In this document: positions 30,871-48,362 of the stretch, one piece after another
How positions within the stretch are numbered: position 1 is the stretch's first letter
How the letters are laid out: the number at the start of each line of letters is the position of its first letter
DNA from: Theropithecus gelada
Lineage: Eukaryota; Chordata; Mammalia; Primates; Cercopithecidae
Assembly (NCBI RefSeq): GCF_003255815.1
Contig: NC_037673.1
Span: forward strand, 176,593,659-176,657,658
DNA: 64,000 nucleotides
Reading direction: 5' to 3'
Translations under genes and position numbers: made by a program
The notes under the pieces: generated by a model
Seen by the model: the letters and a program-made list of their open reading frames with translations, nothing else
Database searches by the model: none
Told to the model about the DNA's origin: nothing

Positions 30871-31744
30871 CATGGCGGGCACAGGGGGTGGCCTCAGCCA
30901 CGATGTCCAGAGTGACCTGTGGGGCTTCAGCTTGTTCCTGCTTTTCCCATTGATCCTGTCCTCTCTTCTGATCAGGGATGGGTTTTGACCTCCACCCTCA
31001 GTTCTGCATTTTGCTTCCCTGAGTTTAGCATTCTTTTCCCATGACTTCTTCAGAGCTGACCTCCCACCAGCACATCCCTGATCAGGGCTGGGCCCGGTCC
31101 CTCACTGGGGACACGAGTGAAGAGGCTGACCTCGGCCCAGCAGGTGAGGTCAGTCAATTCCCCAGTCCAGCCTACCCCGAGAGTGGGCAGGTGTGCCCCT
31201 CAGACAGGGGTGCGTACCCAGAAGGCTGCCAATTCCGACTGGGCACTCCTCCCTTTGCATGTGCTGAGGTCGGGCCTTCGGAAGCTGCCCCTCTGGCCAG
31301 TGCTAAGACAGTGCTTGCCCATCCCGGGAGGTCTGTGTGTCTAGGCTAGTCCTATGGGGCTGAGTGCTGGAAATGGAGTTGGACCCTGGGAGGGGCAGCT
31401 TGAAGCCTTGGGAAGAAAGGAAGAAGTGTGGGTCAGACTGTGAAAGTCGCTGAGTGAAGATTATATGAACACATGTTGCCCCAGCAGAGGACCACCAGGA
31501 CCATTCCCTCATGTAAGCTTGGCTGCCACTAGGGAGTGCACACAGACGAAGGGCTGAGTTGGGAGAGGCCTCTAGGATGTGGGCTCATGCTGGGTGAGCC
31601 GAGGAGGGTTTTCAGGAGTGTAAGTGGGTTCTGAACTGGGTGCCATCAGGAAGCAGGAAAGTTTGATGATTCTTCATATCATTTACCAAGGAGATGGGAA
31701 GAACAAGGAAGGTTAATGTTGTCATTGCGTTGAGAAGCAATCGT
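30871..31744. other. Single-copy D NA with an exon-like segment
   Basis: No repeat recognised. See 31054-31143. Confidence 0.4.
31054..31143 (+). other. Exon-like segment (90 bp, phase-symmetric)
   Basis: Acceptor CTTTTCCCATGACTTCTTCAG [pyrimidine-rich, ends 31053], donor CAG|GTGAGG at 31144. It is open in one frame (ELTSHQHIPDQGWARSLTG and so on) and would enter and leave in the same phase. I recognise no protein, and no matching neighbour exon is seen. Confidence 0.25.
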
Positions 31745-32046
31745 GGGCTGGGTGAAGTGGCTCATGCCTGTACTCTCAGCACTTCGGGAGGCCAAGGTGG
31801 GCAGATCACTTGAGGTCAGGAGTTCGACACCAGCCTGGCCAACATGGTGAAACCCCGTCTCTACTAAAAATACAAAAATTAGCCAGGATTGATAGTACGC
31901 ACCTCTAATCCCAGCTACGCAGGAGGCTGAGGCAGGAGAATCGCTTGAGCCCAGGAGGTGGAGGTTGCAGTGAGCCGAGATTGCGACACTACTCTAGCCT
32001 GGGCAATAGAGGGAGACTCTGTCTAAAAAAAAAAAAAAAAAAAAAA
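31745..32046 (+). mobile_element. Alu SINE
   Basis: AGCAATCGTG before. The matching AGCAGTTGTG lies after the next Alu (32337), so that Alu landed in this one's tail. Confidence 0.96.
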
Positions 32047-32047
32047 T

Positions 32048-32336
32048 GCCGAGCACAGTGGCTCACGCCTGTAATCTCAGCACTTTGGGAGGCCAAGGCG
32101 GGCAGATCACGAGGTCAGGAGTTCGAGACCAGCCTGGCCAATATGATGAAACCCCGTCTCTACTAATTATACAAAAATTAGCTGGGCATGGTGGCACGCA
32201 CGTATAATCCCAGCTACTCAGGAGGCTGAGGCAGGAGAATCACTTGAACCAGGAGGCGGAGCTTGCAGTGAGCCGAGATTGTGACACCGCACTCCAGCCT
32301 GGGCGACAGCGCGAGACTCTCAAACAAAACAAAACA
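32048..32336 (+). mobile_element. Alu SINE nested in the previous tail
   Basis: GCCGAGCACAGTGGCTCACG to an (AAAAC)-type tail. Confidence 0.96.
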
Positions 32337-32679
32337 GCAGTTGTGTCCCAGGGGAGCCAGAGAGGGACTCTTTGGAGTTGGTGTGGTTGTGTGCTTGCCT
32401 TGCCCACTTATTGTGATATTATGCAAAAGCGGTTTATATTCATTTGGGAATATTGTAGCCCCTGTGGCAGCTTCCAGACCACTTTTCACCTTCTCAATGT
32501 GTAATCCAAGTAGCTCCATGTATTCCTGTTCTCTGGGGTCAGCTTCTCCCCCTTCTTTTAATTTTCAAGTGAGAAAATCCAGAATGTTCCCCAATAGCAT
32601 ATTTGTAAGTGTTCCTGGGAAGTAAGGACACATTTTGCAACCTCGATTGTCCCCAGTGAGTCATGCCTCTCAGCATTCA
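32337..32679. other. Single-copy DNA, nothing recognised
   Basis: No feature seen. Confidence 0.4.
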
Positions 32680-33115
32680 CACCCTCGCGTAGTCCTCTCT
32701 TCTAGAATATGCGCTGAGCCTGTGTTGCCTGCTTTAACCGACAGAATGAGTCAGAAGTGACACGGGGCCAGTTGCAGTCCTAAGCCTTGAGAAGGCCTGG
32801 CAGTTTCCACTTTTGCACCCTCAAGAGCTGTCAGGTCAGAAGTAAGATGTAAGAAGTCTGACTCCCTGTTGGAAAGATGACCCACAAAGGCCCCTGGGAG
32901 AGGGAAGACATCCTGAGACTATGAGGAGGAGAACCAAAGAACTCAACCAACAGCGGGAACCGAGGCTTCAGCTGAGCCACCCCTGGCAATTGGAGCAATC
33001 CTAGCCAAAGCACCAAACAGATGAATGAAGACACACCCCGGGCATTCCAGCCTCAGCAGACATGTCATGGAGCAGAGATGAGCCAACCCCGCTGGGCTCT
33101 GTCTGGACTTCGGAC
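32680..33115 (+). mobile_element. MaLR/MLT1-like LTR
   Basis: AACCGACAGAATGAGTCAGA, GAAGTGACACGGGGCCAGTT, GAAGGCCTGGCAGTTTCCAC and CATGGAGCAGAGATGAGCCA follow the order of a common old LTR. Confidence 0.65.
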
Positions 33116-33250
33116 TCTCTCAGGCTTCACTGTCCTTTGATGGAGGCGTGGCAACAGTGTTTCGCTGTATCTTAACATTCTTTTAACTCTATCATAAGAA
33201 GTGGTGGAAATGCAGTACCTTGCAGCTGGCATTTGGCCTCTGCGCAATAA

Positions 33251-33695
<445 letters not shown>

Positions 33696-33772
33696 TAAGG
33701 GAGGCCAGCAATCTCAGTGTGCATGTGATTCTCCTAGTTCTAAATGCTGGTGCAAAATGTTTTGAAATACTG

Positions 33773-34064
33773 GGCTGGGCGCGGTGGCTCACGCCTGTAA
33801 TCCCAGCACTTTGGGAGGCCGAGGCGGGTGGGTCACGAGGTCAGGAGATCGAGACCATCCTGGCTAACATGGTGAAACCCCGTCTCTACTAAAAAATACA
33901 AAAATTTAGCTCAGCGTAGTGGCAGGCACCTGTAGTCCCAGCTATTCGGGAGACTGAGGCAGGAGAATGGCGTGAACCCAGGAGGCGGAGCTTGCAGTGA
34001 GCCTGAGATTGTGCCACTGCACTCCAACCTGGGCGACAGAGCAAGACTGCCTCTCGAAAAAAAG
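33773..34064 (+). mobile_element. AluY-like SINE
   Basis: GAAATACTG before, GAAACACTT after. Confidence 0.96.
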
Positions 34065-34072
34065 AAACACTT

Positions 34073-34144
34073 TGTCGGCCATCCCACGTCCACAGAGGGG
34101 ACACGCTGTGTCGGCCATCCCACGTCCGTGGAGGGGAAACCCAC
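34073..34144 (+). repeat. 36-bp tandem duplication
   Basis: TGTCGGCCATCCCACGTCC starts both copies (34073 and 34109). Confidence 0.95.
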
Positions 34145-34287
34145 AGCAAACCCACATGCAGGTTGATTTTGGCTTGTGATTGATCACTTTGTCCCCTCTC
34201 GTCTAGAGCGCATCTTCTCAACACGTAATATTTAAAAGTATTTTCATTTCAGGAAAAACCACACAAGCTTTTCATACTCCCCGAGGT

Positions 34288-34986
<699 letters not shown>

Positions 34987-35009
34987 CTCGGTTACTTCTT
35001 CATTGAAAT

Positions 35010-35396
<387 letters not shown>

Positions 35397-35839
35397 TGTG
35401 TATGAATTTTATAATCGGTTTCTGTAAGCTGTGAAAATACATGTTCCTCTAAGGGTATCGAGCACATTATGGCAAGTCTTGGATCTGTCTAGAGTCTGTG
35501 TTATGAAAACAATTCTTGAATATTCTCACTAAATTAGATTTTAATGGATACTGGCGCCTGGAAGTTACTTGGGAATAATTTAAATAAAGCCAAAGTTGCT
35601 CGGGGACCTTTTGCCAGCCTGACCCTGCAGAGGTGCTCAGTGTGGGTGCTGGCCCTGACGGGGTTAAGGGGGAGGCCAGAAGCGTCACCCGGGGACTAGT
35701 GGTCAGCGTTATTTCTGCTCACCCAACAGCCATTCCCCTCTCTGGGAAAGGCGCCCTGATTTTCCCGCAGGGGTGCAGCCCTCCCCCACGGGCAGCTCAT
35801 GCAGTCTGATGGGGCTGAGCCACTCCCTGGACTTTAGGG
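35397..35839. other. Single-copy DNA, nothing recognised
   Basis: The first ~70 bases may continue the antisense L1. The rest is unassigned. Confidence 0.4.
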
Positions 35840-36283
35840 GTGAGCAGGAAGACCAGGTCTGGTCAATAAGAGCAAGGACCTCCTGGTCTCAGTGATCAGC
35901 TCGGGGAGCGCCATGTGGCCTACAGCAAGATACAACACGAGGGGTTTCCCAAGCCACGTGCTTCTCCCCCGAGCCAGCTCTGGCCCATGGAATATGGGCA
36001 GAAGGGACTCATGCCACTTTCCGGCCTGCACCTCGTGATATCTCCCAGGTGTGACACTGTCTCCTTTGCCTTTCTGGGATAACCTCGAGACCTGGTACCG
36101 AAGATGTTAGGGTCACAAAATGGGAGAAGCCCAGACATGTTAGTCACTACTTGAAGGAGGGCTCCCATCCTCCTGACACTGGACTATGACGTGAGCAGTA
36201 ACATTTTATAATGTTAAGTCACTGAGATCTCAGGATTTATGTGTTACCATAACAAAGTCTAGCCTACGCTGACAAATATATGA
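35840..36283 (+). mobile_element. Old solo LTR (MaLR/ERVL-like)
   Basis: CCCATGGAATATGGGCAGAA, GTTAAGTCACTGAGATCTCA, CATAACAAAGTCTAGCCTAC and the terminus GCTGACAAATATA match the 3' half of a common old LTR. Confidence 0.65.
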
Positions 36284-37333
36284 GCCAAACCGAAGCCAGA
36301 CTAATTGGAGTGGGCCCTAAGGACTTGGGTTTGGAAAGTTTCTCTCTTTTCCCTGAAGTTGCTAAGCCATTAGGATATAAACCTGGAGTGCTGGGGGCCG
36401 TCATTTACTGCACATGTATTTCATTTATTATACGAGCATTGATTGAACCCTTTCTATGCTCTAGGCAGAGGCCTGGACTCACAGGTCACGGCTTCCAAGT
36501 GGGGAGGAGCCAGTCTGCGGATGAGGCTAACAGAGAAGAAAGCCAAATCGAGAAGCGGAGCACGGCTTCAGACCCCTCGATCCGACCGTACCTGGAACCA
36601 CCTGCATTCTTTCTTGTAAACTGTTTTGAGACTTGCATGAAACAAGTCAAAGCTAATTCAAGGATAAAACCAAAACAAAAGCAAGGTCACAGGCCTTGTG
36701 TCATCCACAGGGGCTGGTTAGAGGCAGGATGTAGATACTGGCTCAGACAGAACTTTCCAGAACACAGCAAGTGAATGCAATGGTGTGCAGGACGAGGCAG
36801 GCCCTGGTTCACCGGGATTCAGCTGCAGTGGTGCCCGTACCTTTAGCAAGGGCAGGGGAGAGAAGCGCAGCCCTGGCACCCAACCTAGCACTGTGGTGTC
36901 CCCTGACACCCAGGCTCGTCTGTGGGCACCCAGGCCAACCCTGTGATCTGACCGCTCAGGTTGGCTCTACGAGCGCCAACCGCACACCTGACCCCAGGCT
37001 TTTCAGGCATGACCAAAAACAAGGCAAAACCAGGAGACAAATGAAAGTCAACTTAGTTGTGTTCAGCACATGTTTATGGGACGTCCGCTGTGTTCCATTG
37101 TCAGTGCTGCTTTGGAAAACCACCTCCAACACTTTTTACATGTCAAAACCTTTTTTCTCCCTCCCTCCATTCCTCCCTCTCTTCCTTCCTTCTTGCTGCT
37201 CAGCGGTAGCTGAACATAACGTCAGCAAGGCCCATGCTGGACAGTGATCATGGAAAGATCAGTGGGACCCAGGGCTTCAAATGCACAGAAGGTGTGCTGT
37301 CTGTCATTAAGCTGTTTACAAAATATGTATATA
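36284..37333. other. Mostly single-copy DNA
   Basis: 36408-36490 looks like antisense L2 (TTATTATACGAGCATTGATT). 37150-37196 is a short CT-rich tract. A 164-codon frame (36280-36774) has no recognisable domain. Confidence 0.4.
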
Positions 37334-37613
37334 CAGGGTCTCACTCTGTTGCCCAGGCTGGAGTCCAGTGGCACAGTAATGGCTCACAGGAGCCTGGAAC
37401 TCCTGGGCTCAGGTGATTCTCCTGCTTTAACCTCCCAAAAGTAGCCGGCACCACAGGCATGCACCACCATGCCTGGCTAATTTTTATATTTTTTGTAGAT
37501 ATGGGGTTTTGCTGTGTTGCCCAGGCTGGTCTCAAACTCCTGGGCTCAAGCAATCCTCCTACCTCAGCCTCCCAAAGTGCTGAGATTATAGGTGTGAGCT
37601 ATGGCACCCTGCC
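37334..37613 (-). mobile_element. AluJ-like SINE
   Basis: CAGGGTCTCACTCTGTTGCC with AluJ features (GAGCCTGGAACTCCTGGGC). Confidence 0.94.
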
Positions 37614-37639
37614 TTACCAAATATTTTTAGCTCTTCATC

Positions 37640-37975
37640 CTCTGAACACATGATAGGCTCACACTTCCCAGCCGCCGTGTTTGGGTGGGGTTGGACGACT
37701 AATGAGTCAGACAAATGAGCTGAAGCATTTAATTGCTTAGGCAAGACCTGCCAAAGCTCTCGGTTTCCCTCTGCCATGGCGACAACTGAAATGACTGTTG
37801 AAATGGTGGCTGCTTTTTTAGCCTGAGTCCTAGATAAATAAGACATGGAGCAGAAGCCACGGATGACCTATTGCAAACACGTAACATGAGGAAGAAGTCA
37901 AGCTTTGCTACTATACCTTGTTAAGAGTGGAGGGTTCTTTGTTATTGAAGCATGGCTTTGCTTATCCTGACTGAT
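37640..37975 (+). mobile_element. Second copy of the old LTR type at 35840
   Basis: CACATGATAGGCTCACACTT, ACATGGAGCAGAAGCCACG, TTCTTTGTTATTGAAGCATG and TTATCCTGACTGATGCA form the same end motif. Confidence 0.6.
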
Positions 37976-38391
37976 GCACAGATTTGCCAAAGGATGTAAC
38001 GTTGAGTAACACACACAACGGAGAAGCTTCTGCAGCACAGCTCCACAGCTCTTCCGAGAGCCCCTGCTCAGAGGACACCGTGCTCCTCCTTGGCTGAGGT
38101 CTTGGTTTCCTGCTCAGGCCCCTGCCTTTACACTTCTGCTCTCACCTCAGATGGAAACGACTTTTCATCAGTCTGTCTGGGGTCTGACTTCTGGACTGAG
38201 CTGGCCTGGGCAGGATGCCCTACCAATGGTCTTGCCTCTCTGAAGCTATACTAGCTTCCTGCTGTTGCTGTAACAAACTGCCACAAACTTGGTGGCTTAA
38301 AACAACAGAAATTTATTCTCTCACAATTCTGAAGGCCATAAGTCCAAAATCAACGTGCGTCAGCAAGGTGCCTCAAGGTTCTAGAGAATAA

Positions 38392-38786
<395 letters not shown>

Positions 38787-39002
38787 CCATTCTTTGCCTC
38801 TTCTAACTTGTGGTGGTTGGGGCTTCCTTGGCTTGTGGCCACATCACTCCAATATCTGCCTGCGTCTTCACACCCCCTTCTCCTCCATGTGTGTATTCCC
38901 TTATATGTCTCTGATAAGGGCACTTATTGGATTTGGGGTCTACCTGGACAATCCAGGATGACCTCCTCATTTCATGATCCTTAACTTCATCTGCAAAGAT
39001 CC

Positions 39003-39300
<298 letters not shown>

Positions 39301-39689
39301 TGCAAAGACCCTTTTTCTAAATAAGATAACATTGACAGGTCTCAGGGATTAGGACATGGACATATCTTTTTGGAAGCTACCACTCAGCCAATATATGTGT
39401 CCCCAAGGCCAACTAATGAGGTGGGGGTATGGAACCCTTTGTAAGGGCCCATAGCAATGACTAATGTATTCAGTTTTTATATTTCTCAGTTAATGGAATA
39501 TTCAGGCAATATAAAATAGACAATGAAAAGTCAAATAAAGCCTCAAGTCCTCATTGCTTTGTTGTGTAGGGACCAGCATCTGTGCTGGTTCTCTTCCTTC
39601 TACCTGAGCTGATAAGATGTCCGAGGCTGGGATGAGAATGTTCACACCATTTGGGTGCTGCCTTTCCCTCTAAGAGTAATTCATGGGAA

Positions 39690-40035
39690 CTCTCCATCTG
39701 TCCAAATAGTCTGCAACTTAAGTCTTCAAAATTTTTCTGACTGCTGAATATGGGGTCACCACTCCTAAGTGTTATTTTATGAGTGTTTAATGATTTTTTT
39801 AGAGATTTCTTCTTGGTTTGGATCCATTGCTGGTGAGCTGGTGTGATCTTTTAGGGGTGTTAAAGAAACTTGCTTTGTCATATTACCAGAATTACACTTC
39901 TAATTCCTTCTCATTTGGGTAGACTATGTCAGAGAGAAGATCTGGGGCTCAAGGTCTGCTGTTCGGATTCTTTTGTTCCTTGGGGTGCTCCCTTGATGTA
40001 GTGCTCTCCCCCTTCCCCTAGGGAAGGCATACTAA
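39690..40035 (-). mobile_element. L1P-like 5' end in antisense
   Basis: TTCTTCTTGGTTTGGATCCA, GGTGTGATCTTTTAGGGGTG, GGTAGACTATGTCAGAGAGA and CTCCCCCTTCCCCTAGGG match the antisense 5' UTR/ORF1 start of a primate-age L1. Confidence 0.7.
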
Positions 40036-40145
40036 AAGGCAAAAAATAGTTTAAAGAGATAGACCAAGTGTCAAACCCACATTCAGAGGTGGCAGGGATG
40101 TTGAAATTATGACTGTGAATTTTAAACAATTATGATTAAATGCTA

Positions 40146-40562
<417 letters not shown>

Positions 40563-40728
40563 CTATTGTAAAGGGAATGAGGAATGCCTTTGATGGGACC
40601 ATTAGTAGATTACACATAACTGAGGGAAAAAAATCTCTGAGCTTGTAGATAGGTCGATAAAAACTTCCCAAACAGAAATGCAAGGAGAAAAGAGAACACA
40701 CACAAAAAAGAAAAAAAAAAAAAAATGG

Positions 40729-41034
40729 AGCCAGGTGCGGTGGCTCACACCTGTAATCCCAACACTTTGGGAGGCCGAGGCAGGCAGATCACAAGGTCAA
40801 GAGATCGAGACCATCCTGGCCAACATAGTGAAACCCCATCTCTACCAAAAATACAAAAATTAGCTGGGCGTGGTGGTGCGCGCCTCTAATCCCAGTTACT
40901 TGGGAGGCCGAGGCTGGAGAACCACTCGAACCCAGGAGGTGGAGGTTGCAGTGAGATCACGCCACTGAACTCCAGCCTGGGCAACAGAGCGAGACTCCGA
41001 GACTCATCTCAGAAAAAAAGAAAAGGAACATAAT
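40729..41034 (+). mobile_element. Alu SINE
   Basis: GCCAGGTGCGGTGGCTCACA to an AG-rich tail. Confidence 0.96.
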
Positions 41035-41984
41035 ATCCAAGAACTGTGGAATAACTACGAAAGTTGTAACATATGCATAAAGGGAACACCAGAAAGGGAA
41101 GAAACAAAGAAACAAATATTTGAAGCAATAATAACCGAGAATTTTCCCCAATTAATGTCAGACACCAAAACACAGGCAAGGACACTCAGGGAACACCAAT
41201 CAGGATAAATCCCTCCAAAACCCAAAAACGACCCCTCAGCGTATCACACTCAAACTGCAGAAATCAAAGACAACAACAAGCTTGAAAGAAACCAGAGGGA
41301 GAAAACGCCTCATCTACAAAGCAGCAAAGATAAGAATCACATCTGACTTCTCAGAAACCACAAAAGCAAGAAGGGTAAAGTGAAATATTTTAAGTGTTAA
41401 GGGGAAAAAAAAAAACAACCCACCAACTTAAAATTCCATATTCTGTGAAACTATCTTTCAAACGTAAAGGGGAAAGAAAGACTTTCTCAGACAAAAAAAA
41501 AATTGAGAGAGTTTGGTAACAGTAGACTTTTCTTGCAAGAAATGTTAAACAAGTTTTTCAGAGAGAAGATAAAACAAAATCAGATCTACATAAAAAGGGA
41601 AGGGTAGTATAGAAGAAATAAGTGAGGGTAAAAGAAAAATTTTTATTTTTCTTATTCTTAATTGATCTAACAGATAACTGTTCCAATAACCACAGCAACA
41701 ATGTATTCAGTGATTATAGCATATGTATAAATGAAATGAACTACAACAATGATACAAGAGTCAGGAGGGGGGATTAAGAGTATTTCATCATTATAAGGTA
41801 CTTGCACTACCTGTGAAATGGTGTGGAGTTATTCTGAAAGTGAATTTGGATGAGTTGTAAATGCATATTGCAAACTCTAGGATGACCACTGAAACAAAGT
41901 TTTTAAAAAAGTATAATTGAGGGCCGGGCGCGGTGGCTCAAGCCTGTAATCCCAGCACTTTGGGAGGCCGAGACGGGCGGATCA

Positions 41985-42238
<254 letters not shown>

Positions 42239-42290
42239 NNNNNNNNNNNNNNNNNNNNNNNNNNNNNNNNNNNNNNNNNNNNNNNNNNNN
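42239..42290. other. Assembly gap (52 N)
   Basis: N-run inside the Alu poly(A) tail. Confidence 1.
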
Positions 42291-42332
42291 CCCCCCCCCC
42301 CCCCCCACCCGGGGGGCCAAACCAAACCCCCC

Positions 42333-42335
<3 letters not shown>
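42291..42335. other. Probable sequencing artefact
   Basis: Sixteen C, then ACCCGGGGGGCCAAACC and more C-runs, lie between the gap and more A. Alu tails do not contain this, and it resembles poor-quality read ends. Confidence 0.7.
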
Positions 42336-42654
<319 letters not shown>

Positions 42655-43503
42655 TTAAGAAGGAAGGAAAACTGGGATCATATAAAATGCTTAGTAAAAA
42701 ACACAAATGGCAGAAAAAGAGTAGAAGAAAAGAGGAACAAATAGCAAGAGCCATTAACAGCAAACAGTAACAAATGTGGTAGATATTAATTCAGTTATGT
42801 AATCACTTTAAACATCAATGGTCTAAATATACAGATTAAAAGACAGAGACTGTCAGAGTGGATCAAGAAACAGATCGAACTATATGTTGTCTACAATAAA
42901 TCTGATTTAAATATATAGACACATGTAGATTAAACATAATGAGATGGAGAAAAATATACCATGCTAACTAATCAAAAGAAAGCTAGATGCTGTTATCAAA
43001 TGCATTCTTATCTTAGAGACTTGAAAAACAGATAGGAAATAATTAGTAGTTGGCATAGAGTAGTGATAATGATAATGAGTGATGGTACAGAGAAAAGGGA
43101 ACCCTTGTACATTGTTGGTGGGAATGCAAATGAGTATAACCATCAGAGAACAGTATGGACTTAAAAAATTTAAAATAGAGCTATTATATGACCCAGCAAT
43201 CCCATTTCTAGATATATATCCAAAGTACATGAAGTCAGTATCTTGAAGAGGTATCTACACTGCCACGCTCATTGCAGCGTTATTCACAAGAGCCAAGATA
43301 CAGAAACAATCTAAGTGCCATTAATGGATGAATAAATGTGAAACATATGAATTCTGTAAAGAAAATACAACACATACACACATACAGTGGAATATTAATC
43401 AGCCATAAAGAGGAAAGAAATCCTGTCATTTGCAACAACGTGAATGAACCTGGAGGACATTGTGCTAAGTGAAATAAGCCAGGTACAGAAAGACAAATAT
43501 TGC

Positions 43504-43941
<438 letters not shown>

Positions 43942-44009
43942 TCAGTCATAAGTAAGTTCTGAGACTCTAAGGTACAACATAATAGCTATAGTTAATAATA
44001 CTGTATTGT

Positions 44010-44623
<614 letters not shown>

Positions 44624-44676
44624 ACTGTATTGTATACTTGAAATTTGCTAAAAGAGTAGATCTTAAGTGTTCTTGA

Positions 44677-44706
44677 CACACACACACACAAACACACACT
44701 CACAAA
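44677..44706 (+). repeat. (CA)n microsatellite
   Basis: CACACACACACACAAACACA in the nested L1's 3' UTR. Confidence 0.93.
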
Positions 44707-45229
44707 ATAGTAACTATGTGACTACTTGACCCATGTATTATTTAGAAGTGAGTTACTCATGTGAGTAACCATGTGTTAACTAACTTGATTATGGTAATTA
44801 TCTCACAGTGCATACGTATATCAAATCATTACACAGTATGTTTTAAGTGTATACAATCTTTATTTGTCAATTATACGTCAATAAAGCTGGGTGGAGGAGA
44901 AACGTGGAGCGGCTATACTAACTTCAGACGGCACAAACCTCAGAGCAAAAAAACTATCATAAAAGGGGCCATTCTATAATGATAATGAAGCCAGTTCAGA
45001 AGACACAACAACCCTTAATGTGTAACCACAACGCATAGATGAATCTATTATTGTAGCTGGAGACTTCAACACCCCTCTATCGGAAATAGATCTAGTGGAC
45101 AGAAAAAAATTAAGGACATAGTTGAACTGAACAGCACCATCAAACAACTGGGTATAATTAACGTCTATAGACAACTTTAACTAACAATAGCAGAATATTC
45201 TTCCCAAGTTCACGTGGAACGTTCATTAA

Positions 45230-45611
<382 letters not shown>

Positions 45612-45982
45612 CACGATGTAATTAAACTAGAAATCAATAACAGACAGATAGCCAGAAAATCCCAGAATATATAGAGATTAACTCACTTCTAAATAATACA
45701 TGGGTCAAAATAGGAATCTCAAGAGAAATTTAGGAATATTTTGAGCTAAATGAAACTAAAATATGCAACTTAACACTTGTGGGATGCAGTGAAAGCAGTA
45801 CTTAGAGGGGAATTTATGGCATTGTATGCAAATATTAGGAAATAAGAAAGAGATGAAATCAATAATCTAAGCTTCTACCACAGGAAAACAGAAAAAGAAG
45901 AGCAAATGAAATCCAAGGTGAACGTAAGAAAATAAATAATAAGAATTAGAGCAGAAATCAATGAAAGTGAAAACAAGAAATC

Positions 45983-46292
45983 TGCCAGGTATGGTGGCTC
46001 ATCCCAGCACTTTGGAGGCTGAGTCAGGAGGATGGCTTGAGCTCACAAGTTTGAGACCAGCCTAGGCAACACAGCAAAACCTGTCTCTACCAAAAATATA
46101 AAAATTAGCCTGTCATGGTGGTGTGTGCCTGTAGTCCCAGCTATTCAGGAAGCTGAGGTGAGAAGATGCTTTGCACCTGGGAAGCGGAGGTTGCAGTGAA
46201 CCAAGATCATACTACTGCACTCCAGCCTGCGTGACAGAGCCAGACCTTGTCTCCAAAAAGACAGAGAGAGAGAGAGAGAGAAAAAAAAAAAA
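45983..46292 (+). mobile_element. Old Alu with (AG)n tail
   Basis: GCCAGGTATGGTGGCTCATC, missing CCTGTAA. GAAAACAAGAAATC / GAAAACAGAAAATC flank it. Confidence 0.94.
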
Positions 46293-46408
46293 GAAAACAG
46301 AAAATCAATAGAGAAAATGAACTGGTTCTTTGAGGAGATCAGTAAAATTTATACAGATCTTACCATTAAGGAAAAAAGAAAGACACAAATTACTAATATT
46401 AGAAATGA

Positions 46409-46724
46409 GGCCGGGCGCGGGGGCTCATGCCTGGAATCCCAGCACTGTGGGAGGCCAAGGCGGGCAGATCACAAGGTCAAGAGATCAAGACCATCTTGGC
46501 TAACATGGTGAAACCCCATCTCTACTAAAAATACAAAAAATTAGCCGGGCGTGGTGGCGGGCGCCTGTAGTCCCAGTTACTCTGGAGGCTGAGACTGAAT
46601 TTTCAGTTCACGCTGAGAATGGCGTGAACCCGGGAGGCAGAGCTTGCTGTGAGCCAAGATTGTGCCACTGTACTCCAGCCTGGGCGACAGAACAAGACTC
46701 CAACTCAAAAAAAAAAGAAAAAGA
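46409..46724 (+). mobile_element. Alu with a fold-back insertion
   Basis: Extra bases ACTGAATTTTCAGTTCACG at 46594-46612 interrupt the right monomer. Confidence 0.96.
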
Positions 46725-47051
<327 letters not shown>

Positions 47052-47533
47052 CTAGATGGGTTCACTGGTGAATTCTACCAAACATTTAGAGAAGAAATTA
47101 AAATTCTCTACAATCTCTTCCAGAAGTTAGAAGCAGAGGGAATACTTCTGAACTCACTCTGTGAGGCCAGCATTATCCTAATCCCAAAAGCAGACAAAGG
47201 CATTATAAGATAATAAAATGGCAGACCAATATCTCTCATAAACATGTACGCAAAAATCCTCAAAGAAAAACTAGCAAATAGAATCCCACAATGTCTAAAA
47301 AATTTTATGCACATTGACCAAGTATGTGAGACTAATTGAATATTCAAAAACCAATTAATGTAATGTAATTCATTACATCAACAGACAAAAGAAGAAAAAT
47401 CATATGATAATCTTAGGAACTGCAATAAAAAGCATCTTCCTCAACCTGATGAAGAACATCTACCAAAAACCTACAGCTAACATCATCCTTATAGTAAGAA
47501 GCTACCAGTTTTCCCATTAAGATCAGGAACAAG

Positions 47534-47876
47534 GGCTGGGCACGTGGCTCATGCCTATAACCCCAACACTTTGGGAAGCCAAGGTGGGTGGACCACCTGA
47601 AGCCAGGAGTTTGAGACCAGCGTGGCCAACATGAGGAAAACCTGTCTCTACTAAAAATACAAAAATTAGCCAGTCTAGGTGGTGCACACCTATAATCCCA
47701 GCTACTGAGGCACAAAGCTGAGGCACAAGGATCACTTGAACCCAGGAGGTTGCAGTGAGCCAAGTTCATGCCACTGCACTGCTGCCTGGGCAACAAAGTG
47801 AGACCGTGTCTCAAAAAAAAAAAAAAAAAAAAGAAAGAAAGAAAGAAAAAGAAAGAAAGAAAGAAAGAAAGAAAAA
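47534..47876 (+). mobile_element. Alu with (GAAA)n tail
   Basis: Tail microsatellite 47831-47876. ATCAGGAACAAGG before and GGGAACAAGG after. Confidence 0.95.
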
Positions 47877-48362
47877 GACTGGGAACAAGGCAAAGATGTC
47901 CCCTCTCACCTTTTCTTTTCAATATCATACTGGAAGTTCTTGTTAATGCAATAAGATAATCACAGGAACTGAAAGGAATACGGATTGGGAAGGAAGATAA
48001 AACTATCCTCGTTCACAGATGACATGACTTTCTATGTAGAAAGTCTAAAAGAACCAGCAATAAAAAAACCTCCTGGAAATTATAAGTGATTAGAGCAAGG
48101 CTTCAGAATACAAGGCAAATATACAAAAGTTACTTCCTTCCTTATATATGAGCAATGAACAAGTGGAATTTAAAAGGAAAAACATACTATTTTAATTAGC
48201 ACCCAAAATAATGTAATACTTAGATATACATCTAACAAAACATGTACAGGATCCATATGAGGAAAACTGCGAAACTCTGAGGAAAGAAATAAAATAACTA
48301 AATAAATGGAGAGATATTCCATGTTCATGGATAGAAAGATTCAATATTATTCAGATGACAGT

